Positions 32,869 to 39,947 of a stretch of 53,325 bases of DNA are shown piece by piece. The notes under the pieces were generated by a model. The model ran no database searches. It was not told the DNA's origin and saw only the letters and a program-made list of their open reading frames with translations. The translations under genes and the position numbers were made by a program. The stretch spans positions 1 through 53,325 of the forward strand of contig PETN01000026.1 in assembly GCA_002781365.1 (NCBI GenBank), read 5' to 3'. The first letter of the stretch is position 1. Each line of letters opens with the position of its first letter. The DNA is from Sulfurimonas sp. CG01_land_8_20_14_3_00_36_23. Its GTDB lineage: Bacteria > Campylobacterota > Campylobacteria > Campylobacterales > Sulfurimonadaceae.

Positions 32869-34224
32869 ATGGCTGAAGTGAAAAAGATAACACTCACCAC
32901 TAAAGTGTTGATGGGGATGGGGCTTGGTATCTTAGTAGGGCTTGCATTTAACCTTTTAGGACTTAACAGTGAGGGTTCCTTTGTCAATATGTACATAGTC
33001 AATGGACTCTTTTTTACCATAGGGCAAATGTTTGTAACTGGACTCAAAATGCTTGTGGTTCCTTTGGTCTTTTTCTCTCTGGTTACTGGGGTCTTAGGCA
33101 TCGGAGATGTCAGGGCGTTAGGTAAAGTAGGTGGAAAATCTTTTGCTCTTTATATGCTAACAACCGCTATCGCTATCGCGCTTGGGATTAGTATCGCAGT
33201 CACAGTCGGCATTGGCGAAGGTGTCAAGATGAGTTCAGAAGTGGCTTTTAGTGCCAAAGAAGCACCTGCTCTGAGTGCGGTACTTTTAGACATCATCCCT
33301 AGTAATATTGTCAATGCAATGGCATTGGGAAAAATGTTGCAGATTATCTTTTTCTCCATTTTAGTGGGTATCTCTATCTTGATGGTTGGTAAAAAAGCGG
33401 AACCAGTCGTGAAGCTTTTAGAAATCAGTAATGAGATTATGATGAAGATGGTAAACATCGTGATGGCAGTTGCGCCCTATGCTGTTTTTGCTCTCCTTGC
33501 CAAAGCGATTTCCGACCTTGGACTCAACCTACTTGTTGATTTGGCAGGCTATGTCGGAGTGTTGATTTTCGCCTTGTTATTCCATCTCTTTGTTACCTTG
33601 ATGATTGTTTTAAAAGTTTTTTCAGGGATGAACCCGTTTACTTTTTTGAAAAAAATGCGTGAGGTGCAGATATTTGCCTTCAGTACTTCAAGCTCGAATG
33701 CAACGATTCCTGTCACACTTAGATCGGTGATTGATAAACTTGGAGTAAAAAATTCTGTAGCATCTTTCACAGTACCTTTTGGCGCGACTATAAACATGGA
33801 TGGCACAGCGATTATGCAAGGTGTTGCAACTGTTTTTATAGCCAATGCTTATGGTGTAGAACTTGGGATGGTAGGCTACTTAACCGTTATCTTAATGTCT
33901 GTCCTCGCATCTATCGGTACAGCAGGTGTGCCTGGAGTAGGGCTGATTATGCTCTCTATGGTCTTTTCTCAGGTTGGATTGCCTATCGAAGGAATAGGGT
34001 TGATTTTAGGAGTGGATAGATTGCTTGACATGATAAGAACAGCAGTGAATGTCTCTGGAGATGCGGTTGTTTCTGTAGTTGTTGCCAAAAGTGAAAGTGC
34101 TTTGGATGTAAATGTTTACAATGACCCTGATGCAGGTCTCTCTGAGGAAGAGGACATAACGATTGAAGAGAGCGCAGAACAAGCCTTAGCAGAAGTCGTT
34201 ACGCAAACACACAACAGAGACTAA
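32869..34224 (+). CDS. dicarboxylate/amino acid:cation symporter (DAACS family)
   Basis: 451 aa from the ATG at 32869, preceded by AGGAG; the longer frame starting at 32842 would read through the 12-bp word. A GltP/DctA-type sodium or proton symporter with eight helices and two hairpins. The serine-rich re-entrant loop is FSTSSSNATIPVT, the substrate/cation motif is GATINMDGTAIMQG, and a VPGVG hairpin follows. Substrate is glutamate, aspartate or a C4-dicarboxylate. The acidic C-terminal tail is typical. Confidence 0.92.
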   Translation: MAEVKKITLTTKVLMGMGLGILVGLAFNLLGLNSEGSFVNMYIVNGLFFTIGQMFVTGLKMLVVPLVFFSLVTGVLGIGDVRALGKVGGKSFALYMLTTAIAIALGISIAVTVGIGEGVKMSSEVAFSAKEAPALSAVLLDIIPSNIVNAMALGKMLQIIFFSILVGISILMVGKKAEPVVKLLEISNEIMMKMVNIVMAVAPYAVFALLAKAISDLGLNLLVDLAGYVGVLIFALLFHLFVTLMIVLKVFSGMNPFTFLKKMREVQIFAFSTSSSNATIPVTLRSVIDKLGVKNSVASFTVPFGATINMDGTAIMQGVATVFIANAYGVELGMVGYLTVILMSVLASIGTAGVPGVGLIMLSMVFSQVGLPIEGIGLILGVDRLLDMIRTAVNVSGDAVVSVVVAKSESALDVNVYNDPDAGLSEEEDITIEESAEQALAEVVTQTHNRD

Positions 34225-34228
34225 CTCT

Positions 34229-34675
34229 CTACTTTTTAAACTCTGTGTCAAATAAGTTTTTGACACAGCCCTCAATCATACTAAACACTTTTTCAAACCC
34301 GTCAAACCCATTGAAAAAGTATGGGTCAGGAACATCTTGTGACTCGTAACCATAAGCACCAAGTTTTACAAGATTTTTGACTCCCAGAGCTTTTAAGTCA
34401 TTCATATTGCTCTCATCGAGTGCCACAACTAAATCGTACTCTGCAATATCTTTAGGCGTGAACTGTGAAGCACGAAGCATTGAAATGTCGATGCTGTTTG
34501 CTTTACATACTTTCACCGAGTTAGAACAGGGCGCTTCACCCACATGCCAACTTCCAGTTCCAGCAGAACTCACTTGAATGTCGAGTGCATTCTCTTTGAT
34601 AAGTTGAGCCGCGCACCCCTCCGCGATAGGAGACCTACAAATATTTCCTAAACATACAAAGATGATGGATTTCAT
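34229..34675 (-). CDS. low-molecular-weight protein-tyrosine phosphatase
   Basis: 148 aa. The P-loop CLGNICRSP (Cys8, Arg14) is at the N-terminus and the general-acid loop DPYFFNG near the C-terminus, both normal for LMW-PTPs. The target is unknown. It is distinct from the arsC gene at 39109 although it shares the fold. The start overlaps the stop of the small upstream gene by 4 bp (ATGA). Confidence 0.92.
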   Translation of the reverse strand: MKSIIFVCLGNICRSPIAEGCAAQLIKENALDIQVSSAGTGSWHVGEAPCSNSVKVCKANSIDISMLRASQFTPKDIAEYDLVVALDESNMNDLKALGVKNLVKLGAYGYESQDVPDPYFFNGFDGFEKVFSMIEGCVKNLFDTEFKK

Positions 34676-34902
34676 GAGGTGGGCTTCTTTTTTAAACGCT
34701 CTTTAAAAGCAGAGGCATTCAGGTATTTGCCAGTTGTCTCTTTGACAATCGTGTTCGTTTTAGGCTGATATTGCGTAGGTCTAGCTTTGATGGAGTTTCC
34801 ATTTGTTTGAATCTCGCTAATCAAACCAGACTTGAGATTGTTTAAAATCATAAGCACACTCTCTAAGTTTTTACTCTCTACTGAGAGTTTTATTTCAGTC
34901 AT
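34672..34902 (-). CDS. small hypothetical protein coupled to the LMW phosphatase
   Basis: 76 aa, soluble and basic (pattern MTEIKLSVESKNLESVLMIL, then a Lys-rich tail FKERLKKKPTS). No recognised family. Its only clue is the 4-bp ATGA overlap with the phosphatase gene, which implies co-translation. Confidence 0.6.
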   Translation of the reverse strand: MTEIKLSVESKNLESVLMILNNLKSGLISEIQTNGNSIKARPTQYQPKTNTIVKETTGKYLNASAFKERLKKKPTS

Positions 34903-34979
34903 AAACGCTCCAAATATTTTTATCTTATTATATCTATTTTGAGGGAGATGTAGGTAGGCTGTAAGTGGTGGAACTCTTT

Positions 34980-34991
34980 GGCATGTGGAAA
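34980..34991 (+). repeat. dispersed 12-bp word GGCATGTGGAAA
   Basis: Exact copy in the divergent intergenic region upstream of the HTH-Fic pair. Confidence 0.85.
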
Positions 34992-35014
34992 CATAAGAGA
35001 CAGATGAAAATTAA

Positions 35015-35028
35015 TGCCACTTATGGCA
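35015..35028. promoter_or_regulatory. operator-like dyad at the HTH-Fic promoter
   Basis: TGCCA and TGGCA arms around CTTA overlap a CATAAT -10 hexamer (35027-35032). Position and symmetry suit autorepression by the HTH protein that follows. Confidence 0.5.
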
Positions 35029-35050
35029 TAATACTTCTAAAGGAGTTCTT

Positions 35051-35431
35051 ATGAAACGCTTAGAGTTAATAAATCAAATCATCGCTAGAAAAGAGCAACT
35101 TGGCATTACGGTTGAGAATCTTGCTAAGCTTAGCGGAGTAGGTGTTAGAACGATAAATAGACTCTTGAAAAATGAAGATGTAAAACTCAGTACAGTTGAG
35201 CATGTAACAAACTTCTTAGGACTGGACTTTGCGGGTAATGAGCAACTCTCTCTTAGTGCACTTAAAAAGCAAAGAGCACATGAGAAAGCTCTCTTTTTAG
35301 CTTCTATTGTTCAGGGCACATCAACACTAGAGATGCAAGGTTTAGAAGATGAGAGTTTAAGTAAGATTATCTCCATGTATGAAAAAGAGTTTCTAAGTGG
35401 CAGTTATAAAGATACGCTTTGGGTAGCTTAA
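35051..35431 (+). CDS. HTH regulator/antitoxin of the Fic pair
   Basis: 126 aa. An XRE-like helix-turn-helix occupies residues about 15-55 (VENLAKLSGVGVRTINRLLKNEDVKLSTVEHV). The C-terminal half (IVQGTSTLEMQGLEDESL, ending TLWVA) is like HTH proteins found next to Fic proteins in mobile-mystery-type pairs. It is separated from the fic gene by one base, with AAGGAG ahead of its ATG. Probable antitoxin and autorepressor. Confidence 0.78.
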   Translation: MKRLELINQIIARKEQLGITVENLAKLSGVGVRTINRLLKNEDVKLSTVEHVTNFLGLDFAGNEQLSLSALKKQRAHEKALFLASIVQGTSTLEMQGLEDESLSKIISMYEKEFLSGSYKDTLWVA

Positions 35432-35432
35432 A

Positions 35433-36035
35433 ATGATACACTCCACAAAGCCCATAGACGATGCAACGCCACTTGATGATATATCGGGACTCAAACTACC
35501 AAGGGACAAAGTTTACTTACTCAAAGAGATTTATGTTGCAGAAGCAAATAATATAGCACTTGCAACTCTAAAGTATTTAGCTTCACCACCCTCTAAAAAA
35601 CTAGCTTCATTCTCTTACGAATGGCTCTCAAAACTTCACGAAGAGATGTTTGGAAATGTATGGGATTGGGCTGGTAAATTTAGACAAGTTGAACTCTCTA
35701 TAGGCATAAAAGCTTATCAAGTACCAACTGCACTCAAAGAGTTGGCAGATGATATAGCTTTTTGGGATACGCACAAAACTTTTGATATTTATGAGATGGC
35801 AGCACGCATACACCATCGTGCAGTTCAAATCCATCCTTATAAAAATGGAAATGGTCGTTGGTCAAGAATGTTAGCAAACATCTACCTCAGACAAAATGGT
35901 TCTATGCCCGTTAAATGGCAGGAAGATTTACTTTCAAAAGAAAATCCTAAAAGAGATGCCTATATTCAAGCGCTTAAAGTTGCGGATAATGGAGACTACT
36001 CCGCTCTCATAGAGATGCATAAAATAACATACTAA
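35433..36035 (+). CDS. Fic-domain protein (mobile mystery protein B-like)
   Basis: 200 aa. The Fic motif HPYKNGNGRWSR is at about 131-142. The catalytic His and the GNGRxxR anion loop are intact, but the usual Phe is Tyr and the metal-binding Asp/Glu position is Asn. The N-terminal TPLDDISGLKL and MFGNVWDWAGKFR match the mobile mystery protein B group. Fic enzymes AMPylate target proteins; the Asn variant is common in this group. With the HTH gene it forms a toxin-antitoxin-like module. Confidence 0.85.
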   Translation: MIHSTKPIDDATPLDDISGLKLPRDKVYLLKEIYVAEANNIALATLKYLASPPSKKLASFSYEWLSKLHEEMFGNVWDWAGKFRQVELSIGIKAYQVPTALKELADDIAFWDTHKTFDIYEMAARIHHRAVQIHPYKNGNGRWSRMLANIYLRQNGSMPVKWQEDLLSKENPKRDAYIQALKVADNGDYSALIEMHKITY

Positions 36036-36084
36036 CATCGGAACGTTATGTTGGTAACAAAAAAGTAAAAGAAGGAGAGGGGGC

Positions 36085-36120
36085 GCTATTTCAGTAAGAG
36101 GGAGAACTTACTAAAACAGC
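36085..36120 (-). repeat. 14-bp inverted repeat closing small-peptide locus 3
   Basis: Arms GCTATTTCAGTAAG (36085-36098) and CTTACTAAAACAGC (36107-36120). The flank AAAAAAGTAAAAGAAGGAGAGG is close to that of locus 1 (24670-24692). Confidence 0.65.
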
Positions 36121-36168
36121 GAGATGAAGAAATTTGTTAAGTTAAATTGGTTCGTTTTTTTAAATATG

Positions 36169-36267
36169 CTAAGCGTTTAAAAGGAACATAGTAACTGCTC
36201 CGCCTGCAAGTAAAGTTGTTTTAAAAGCTACGATTGCCCAGATGATTCTTGTTGATATACTTTGCAT
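36169..36267 (-). CDS. 32-aa single-helix membrane peptide B (locus 3)
   Basis: Begins MQSISTRIIWAIVAFKTTLL and ends FLLNA; AAGGAGTTTAAA precedes the ATG. The most diverged of the three B copies, yet the length, the ST-x-IIWA core and the terminal NA are kept. Confidence 0.7.
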   Translation of the reverse strand: MQSISTRIIWAIVAFKTTLLAGGAVTMFLLNA

Positions 36268-36280
36268 TTTAAACTCCTTC

Positions 36281-36382
36281 TTATACGTTTACTAATGAAG
36301 CCGCTACAAAAGCTCCAACTGCTAATAGAGATACTTTAACCATTGCGATTGATAAGATAATTGTTGATGTTGATTTACTCAT
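36281..36382 (-). CDS. 33-aa single-helix membrane peptide A (locus 3)
   Basis: Begins MSKSTSTIILSIAMVKVSLL and ends ASLVNV. Many substitutions against loci 1 and 2 are conservative, indicating selection on the protein. Same ribosome-binding site and promoter as the other copies. Confidence 0.72.
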   Translation of the reverse strand: MSKSTSTIILSIAMVKVSLLAVGAFVAASLVNV

Positions 36383-36426
36383 TTTTAAATCCTTTTGTTT
36401 GTTTTGATAGCTGAATTTTAATCTAC

Positions 36427-36448
36427 CTAAATGAAGAAATCATGAAGA
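36427..36448 (-). promoter_or_regulatory. direct-repeat activator site of small-peptide locus 3
   Basis: Minus strand TCTTCATGATT then TCTTCATTTAG, identical to locus 1 although the locus lies 11 kb away. Confidence 0.6.
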
Positions 36449-36553
36449 TAAATCTCTTTTCGTAAAAACATTGTAATTTCTTTTTGTGTAGATATTGTGT
36501 GAGGGAAAAAAAGAGGTTTTTTAGACTCTCTTAGGGAAAGAGAGAAAAAAAGT

Positions 36554-37498
36554 TTAGAGTAAAAAGTTAAAAAGATACCCTATAGCGATAATCCCTAAAC
36601 CCACAATCCCAAAAAAAGTTGCGATGAGTTTGATATGGAGGATTTTTTTGAGAATCATAGCCTCAGGAAGACTCAGTGCTGTAACTGCCATCATAAAACT
36701 AAGCGCCGTTCCAAGCAACATCCCTTTTCCTGTTAAAACCTCCACTAAAGGCATCACGCCTGCCGCATTTGAGTACATAGGAATCCCCATAATAACCGCC
36801 ACTAAAACTGCAAAAGGATTCTCTGCCCCAGCATACTCTGCGATGAAGTCTGCGGGGATATAGCCATGGATAAAAGCACCCACTCCAACCCCGATGAGAA
36901 CATAGAGATAGATACTTTTAAAAATATCTTTTGTGTAGGTATACGCCTCTTGCGCTCTTTGACGCATAGTAAGTTGTATCCTTACTTCTGAGAGTTCCCC
37001 TTCCATCGGTTTGACATCCATCAAGATATATTTCTCCATCTTTAAACGACCGATGACATAACCGCCGAGTATGGCAACAAGAAGACCAAAACCTATATAG
37101 ACAATGGTGACTTTCCAGCCAAAAAGACCAAACAAAAGTGCAATCGCAATCTCATTGTTCATAGGAGAGCTGATTAAAAAAGAGAAAGTCACCCCAATAG
37201 GAATCCGCGCCTGAATGAAACCCAAAAAGAGTGGAATCGCACTACAACTGCAAAAGGGAGTGATGATTCCAAAGAGTGCCGCTAAAACATTTCCATAGAG
37301 TTGAGACTTCCCTTGGAGATGCGCACGGACATATTCTGTATTGAAATGCGTACGGAGGTAGGAGACTATAAAGATGATGGTAATCAGTAAAAACCAGATT
37401 TTTATGGTGTCATAGATGAAGAAGTTAATCGCTTCACCCAAAGCACCCTCAAGCTTGAACAGATCATATATCAGATAATCAACACTCTCTTTCCACAT
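36554..37498 (-). CDS. ArsP/UPF0718-family permease
   Basis: 314 aa from the ATG at 37498, which has AAGGAG six bases before it; an in-frame TTG at 37516 is weaker. About eight helices. The family's Cys pair is in ITPFCSCSAIPLF (Cys83, Cys85), and a second repeat has GIPMYSNAAGVMP. ArsP proteins export organic trivalent arsenicals, and this one is last in the arsR-arsC operon, so arsenic efflux is likely. Export of another thiophilic compound remains possible. The start codon lies inside a copy of the 12-bp word. Confidence 0.85.
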   Translation of the reverse strand: MWKESVDYLIYDLFKLEGALGEAINFFIYDTIKIWFLLITIIFIVSYLRTHFNTEYVRAHLQGKSQLYGNVLAALFGIITPFCSCSAIPLFLGFIQARIPIGVTFSFLISSPMNNEIAIALLFGLFGWKVTIVYIGFGLLVAILGGYVIGRLKMEKYILMDVKPMEGELSEVRIQLTMRQRAQEAYTYTKDIFKSIYLYVLIGVGVGAFIHGYIPADFIAEYAGAENPFAVLVAVIMGIPMYSNAAGVMPLVEVLTGKGMLLGTALSFMMAVTALSLPEAMILKKILHIKLIATFFGIVGLGIIAIGYLFNFLL

Positions 37499-37501
37499 GC
37501 C
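37490..37501 (-). repeat. dispersed 12-bp word GGCATGTGGAAA
   Basis: Exact copy on the minus strand, containing the start codon of the ArsP-like permease (GGC ATG TGG AAA). Confidence 0.85.
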
Positions 37502-37508
37502 AAACTCC

Positions 37509-37892
37509 TTACTCAAATTTATAGGTTTTAAAGAGTTCTAAAAGCTCTTGTGAGCCAATAAGCCCTATGTTTCTATAGACCTCATTTCCATCTTTATCAT
37601 AAATGATTTGAGAGGGAATCATTCGAACATTAAGTGCATTTGCAACTTCTCTATCATTTCTTATATTGATGAAGTTGATGTTATAGCTAGGATATTGTTG
37701 CGTTATCTTGTAGAGTTGCTTAGACATTATCTTACAACTTCTACAACTCTCCGAGCCAACTTCTAAGAAGTAAGGTTTCCCTTTTCCTATACTACTTTGA
37801 ACAAACTCATAGGGTGTCGCTTTTAACATCTGTTCCTCTTCTGAAGCCATCAGTGAGAAAAAAGCGAGCGCGAGTAGAATGAAATATTTCAT
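37509..37892 (-). CDS. exported thioredoxin-fold protein
   Basis: 127 aa from the ATG at 37892 with AAGGA upstream; the frame extends 9 codons further but lacks support. A signal peptide (MKYFILLALAFFSLMASE) is followed by a thioredoxin fold with a CRSC active site (ESCRSCKIM) and the cis-Pro loop MIPSQIIYD. It probably works in the periplasm, reduced through the CcdA-like protein encoded 16 bp upstream. Confidence 0.85.
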   Translation of the reverse strand: MKYFILLALAFFSLMASEEEQMLKATPYEFVQSSIGKGKPYFLEVGSESCRSCKIMSKQLYKITQQYPSYNINFINIRNDREVANALNVRMIPSQIIYDKDGNEVYRNIGLIGSQELLELFKTYKFE

Positions 37893-37908
37893 AAAAATTT
37901 CCTTGTGT

Positions 37909-38610
37909 TTAAAATTCAAGAGATGCTAAGTACGCAAAGTAAGCACCAAAGCCGATTAAGAGTAGAGCAAAAATCTTGTTGAGATAGTCTGAAAATTTTG
38001 CAAGTGTTGTGTTGGATGTAATGCTCTGTGCAAAACCGACAGAGATTCCCGCTGCCAAAAGCAGAAGGGAGTGTCCAAAAGCAAAAGTTAAAATCAGAGC
38101 ATAAGCATAGATATAACCACTATTTGCTGCTACCGTAACGATTGCAATAAGCGGAGCAGAGGCGCAGGGTGTACTGACTAAACCAAAGATAACACCGATA
38201 AAAAAACCACCCCAAAGACGGTATTTGAGAAGCTTTAATAAAATACCTGTTTTGTTGATTTGCCCAAAAGCTCCCCAAGCATAAAGCCCAATAAGTATGC
38301 TTATAAGGGATGCGGCTATATAGGCACCCTGAGGCGCTATAGAGAAAAAGCCGTCAAACTTTGCAACAAGATAGCCTAAAATAGAGAAACTAATCATGAC
38401 ACCAAGTGCAAAAAGAGAAGCAAAGGCATAGGTGTATAAGGTACGCTTACGTCCACTTAAATCTTTGTTAATCGCAACAGAACTCGCAACAATGAGCGGA
38501 ACTGAAACAAGCGAACAAGGTGCGATTGCAGTAAGACTACCAGCCCCAAAGGCCCCCACAAAAGCTAAAATTGAGTGGGAGTTTAGAAGTTCTAAAATGG
38601 CTTCTTGCAT
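37909..38610 (-). CDS. CcdA/DsbD-like thiol electron-transfer membrane protein
   Basis: 233 aa, six helices in two halves, each with a reactive Cys-Pro motif: TAIAPCSLVSVPL and VSTPCASAPLIAI. CcdA proteins move reducing equivalents from cytoplasmic thioredoxin to periplasmic thiol proteins. Flanked by a cytoplasmic thioredoxin-like gene and an exported thioredoxin gene, it completes a transmembrane thiol relay within an arsenic operon. Confidence 0.88.
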   Translation of the reverse strand: MQEAILELLNSHSILAFVGAFGAGSLTAIAPCSLVSVPLIVASSVAINKDLSGRKRTLYTYAFASLFALGVMISFSILGYLVAKFDGFFSIAPQGAYIAASLISILIGLYAWGAFGQINKTGILLKLLKYRLWGGFFIGVIFGLVSTPCASAPLIAIVTVAANSGYIYAYALILTFAFGHSLLLLAAGISVGFAQSITSNTTLAKFSDYLNKIFALLLIGFGAYFAYLASLEF

Positions 38611-38613
38611 AGC

Positions 38614-38847
38614 TTATGCTTTCATAAAAGCTAAAACTTCATCAACACTTAAAAGTTTTCCAGTGCTTACAACTTTGCCATCAATGACAAGTCCAGGTGT
38701 ACTTATGACCTGATACTCCATAATTTTCATAATATCATCCACTTTTTCGAGTTGAACAAACTTACCGCTCTTGGCAATGGCCTCTTTAACTACAGCTTCC
38801 AAAGCAATACATTTGCTGCAGCCTGTTCCTAAAACTTCTATTTTCAT
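38614..38847 (-). CDS. small thioredoxin-like protein
   Basis: 77 aa from the ATG at 38847; a GTG three codons earlier is the alternative. Begins MKIEVLGTGCSKC, the CxxC of glutaredoxin-sized redox-active disulfide protein family members, with the cis-Pro loop STPGLVIDG. It may reduce ArsC or feed the CcdA-like protein. It overlaps the preceding gene by 4 bp. Confidence 0.88.
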   Translation of the reverse strand: MKIEVLGTGCSKCIALEAVVKEAIAKSGKFVQLEKVDDIMKIMEYQVISTPGLVIDGKVVSTGKLLSVDEVLAFMKA

Positions 38848-39089
38848 AACAAACACTCTTTCATAAGTGGTTCTAACTCTTTTGCATTTATGCTACCACT
38901 AATAATGATATTTGTTCCATCTTTTTCACTTGTAACTTCTATATTTTCAATCTTTTGCATGATCTGTGGGTCGCAGTTACAACTACAATGACCATTTTGA
39001 CACTCTTGAATTTTTGCTGAGAGTTCCTCTGTTTTAAATCCAGTTATAAAAGCTTTTACACCATTGTCGGTATTACTTATTTTAAACAT
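38844..39089 (-). CDS. small Cys-rich protein of unknown function in the arsenic operon
   Basis: 81 aa. The centre reads CQNGHCSCNCDP (Cys30, Cys35, Cys37, Cys39) with one more Cys near the end (Cys79). Strands on both sides (FKISNTDNGVKAFITGF, TNIIISGSINAKEL) suggest a small alpha/beta domain carrying a thiol metal-binding loop. No family is recognised. Its place between arsC and the thioredoxin gene suggests an As(III)-binding chaperone or redox carrier, by inference. Confidence 0.7.
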   Translation of the reverse strand: MFKISNTDNGVKAFITGFKTEELSAKIQECQNGHCSCNCDPQIMQKIENIEVTSEKDGTNIIISGSINAKELEPLMKECLL

Positions 39090-39108
39090 ATATTTTCCTT
39101 TGAATTCT

Positions 39109-39519
39109 TTAGCAGAACTCTTTTTTTATGATTGGCAACAGTTCTGTTTCTATGAGGTCGAGTGTTTTTTCATATTCGCTCACATCTTTTCCACTCGGGT
39201 CATCAAAACCGATATGTATAGTTTTTATCGCCTTTGGAAACATAGGGCATGTCTCCTTAGCATGGTCACAAACGGTTACTACTAAATCAAAAGCTGTATC
39301 TAAAACAGACTCAATCACTTTGGAGTGGTAACCCTCTCTCCAATATCCCTTAGACTCTAAAAGTGCTTTGGCATGTGGATTTACAGTTCCACTCGCTTTT
39401 ACTCCTGAACTTTGTGCTTCAACACATGCTCCAAGCTTTGCATTAATTAAAGCTTCTGCCATGATAGAACGGCAACTATTTCCTGTGCAAAGGATGAGAA
39501 CTTTTTTCTTTTTATTCAT
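39109..39519 (-). CDS. arsC: arsenate reductase, thioredoxin-coupled LMW-PTP type
   Basis: 136 aa from the ATG at 39519, which overlaps the arsR stop as ATGA; an ATG three codons earlier sits too close to its AGGAG. The P-loop is CTGNSCRS (Cys11, Cys16), and the redox cysteines are Cys84 and Cys91 in VCDHAKETCPMFP. This is the three-cysteine relay of staphylococcal-type ArsC. It reduces arsenate to arsenite with electrons from thioredoxin. Confidence 0.93.
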   Translation of the reverse strand: MNKKKKVLILCTGNSCRSIMAEALINAKLGACVEAQSSGVKASGTVNPHAKALLESKGYWREGYHSKVIESVLDTAFDLVVTVCDHAKETCPMFPKAIKTIHIGFDDPSGKDVSEYEKTLDLIETELLPIIKKEFC

Positions 39520-39839
39520 AGGGTGCATACTCCTGAATCGGATGATTTTTTAAGAGGTGGAAGGGTGATTGGCAAGACTCTTATCTCTTGAAGTGTTTCG
39601 CTTGCATATCGCTCTAGTGGTGTTTTTATAGAGTAGTACGCCCAAGTTCCTTTACGCTCAACGCGTAAGAAACCTGCATCTTTTAAAATCTTAAGATGTC
39701 GAGAGAGACGCGACTGTATCATATCTAAAGAGGATTGCAAATCACATACACAGCACTCACCATTTGTATCAATAAAGCGTAACAGCAACACTCTTGTTTC
39801 ATCATTGAGTGCCGAAATGCTTCTTAAAAAAGTTTCCAT
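39516..39839 (-). CDS. arsR: ArsR-family arsenite-responsive repressor
   Basis: 107 aa winged-helix regulator. The As(III)-sensing motif is GECCVCDL (Cys29, Cys30, Cys32) at the start of the sensor/recognition helix, and the DNA-reading segment is SRLSRHLKILKDAGFL. It is first in the minus-strand operon and divergent from arsB, with a dyad between them. Arsenite binding should release the repressor and induce both transcripts. Confidence 0.92.
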   Translation of the reverse strand: METFLRSISALNDETRVLLLRFIDTNGECCVCDLQSSLDMIQSRLSRHLKILKDAGFLRVERKGTWAYYSIKTPLERYASETLQEIRVLPITLPPLKKSSDSGVCTL

Positions 39840-39883
39840 ACTCTTCCTCCGTCTGAAGAATTGTAGCAGAAAAACATTACTAT

Positions 39884-39899
39884 ATCAACATATATTGAT
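39884..39899. promoter_or_regulatory. ArsR operator between arsR and arsB
   Basis: ATCAA and TTGAT arms around CATATA, inside the wider symmetry ATATCAA...TTGATTTAT. This is the usual form of ArsR/SmtB-family operators. It serves both divergent promoters. Confidence 0.65.
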
Positions 39900-39947
39900 T
39901 TATATGTTTAATTTTGCTATAGTTTCGGACTTAAAGAGGAGAGAGTC

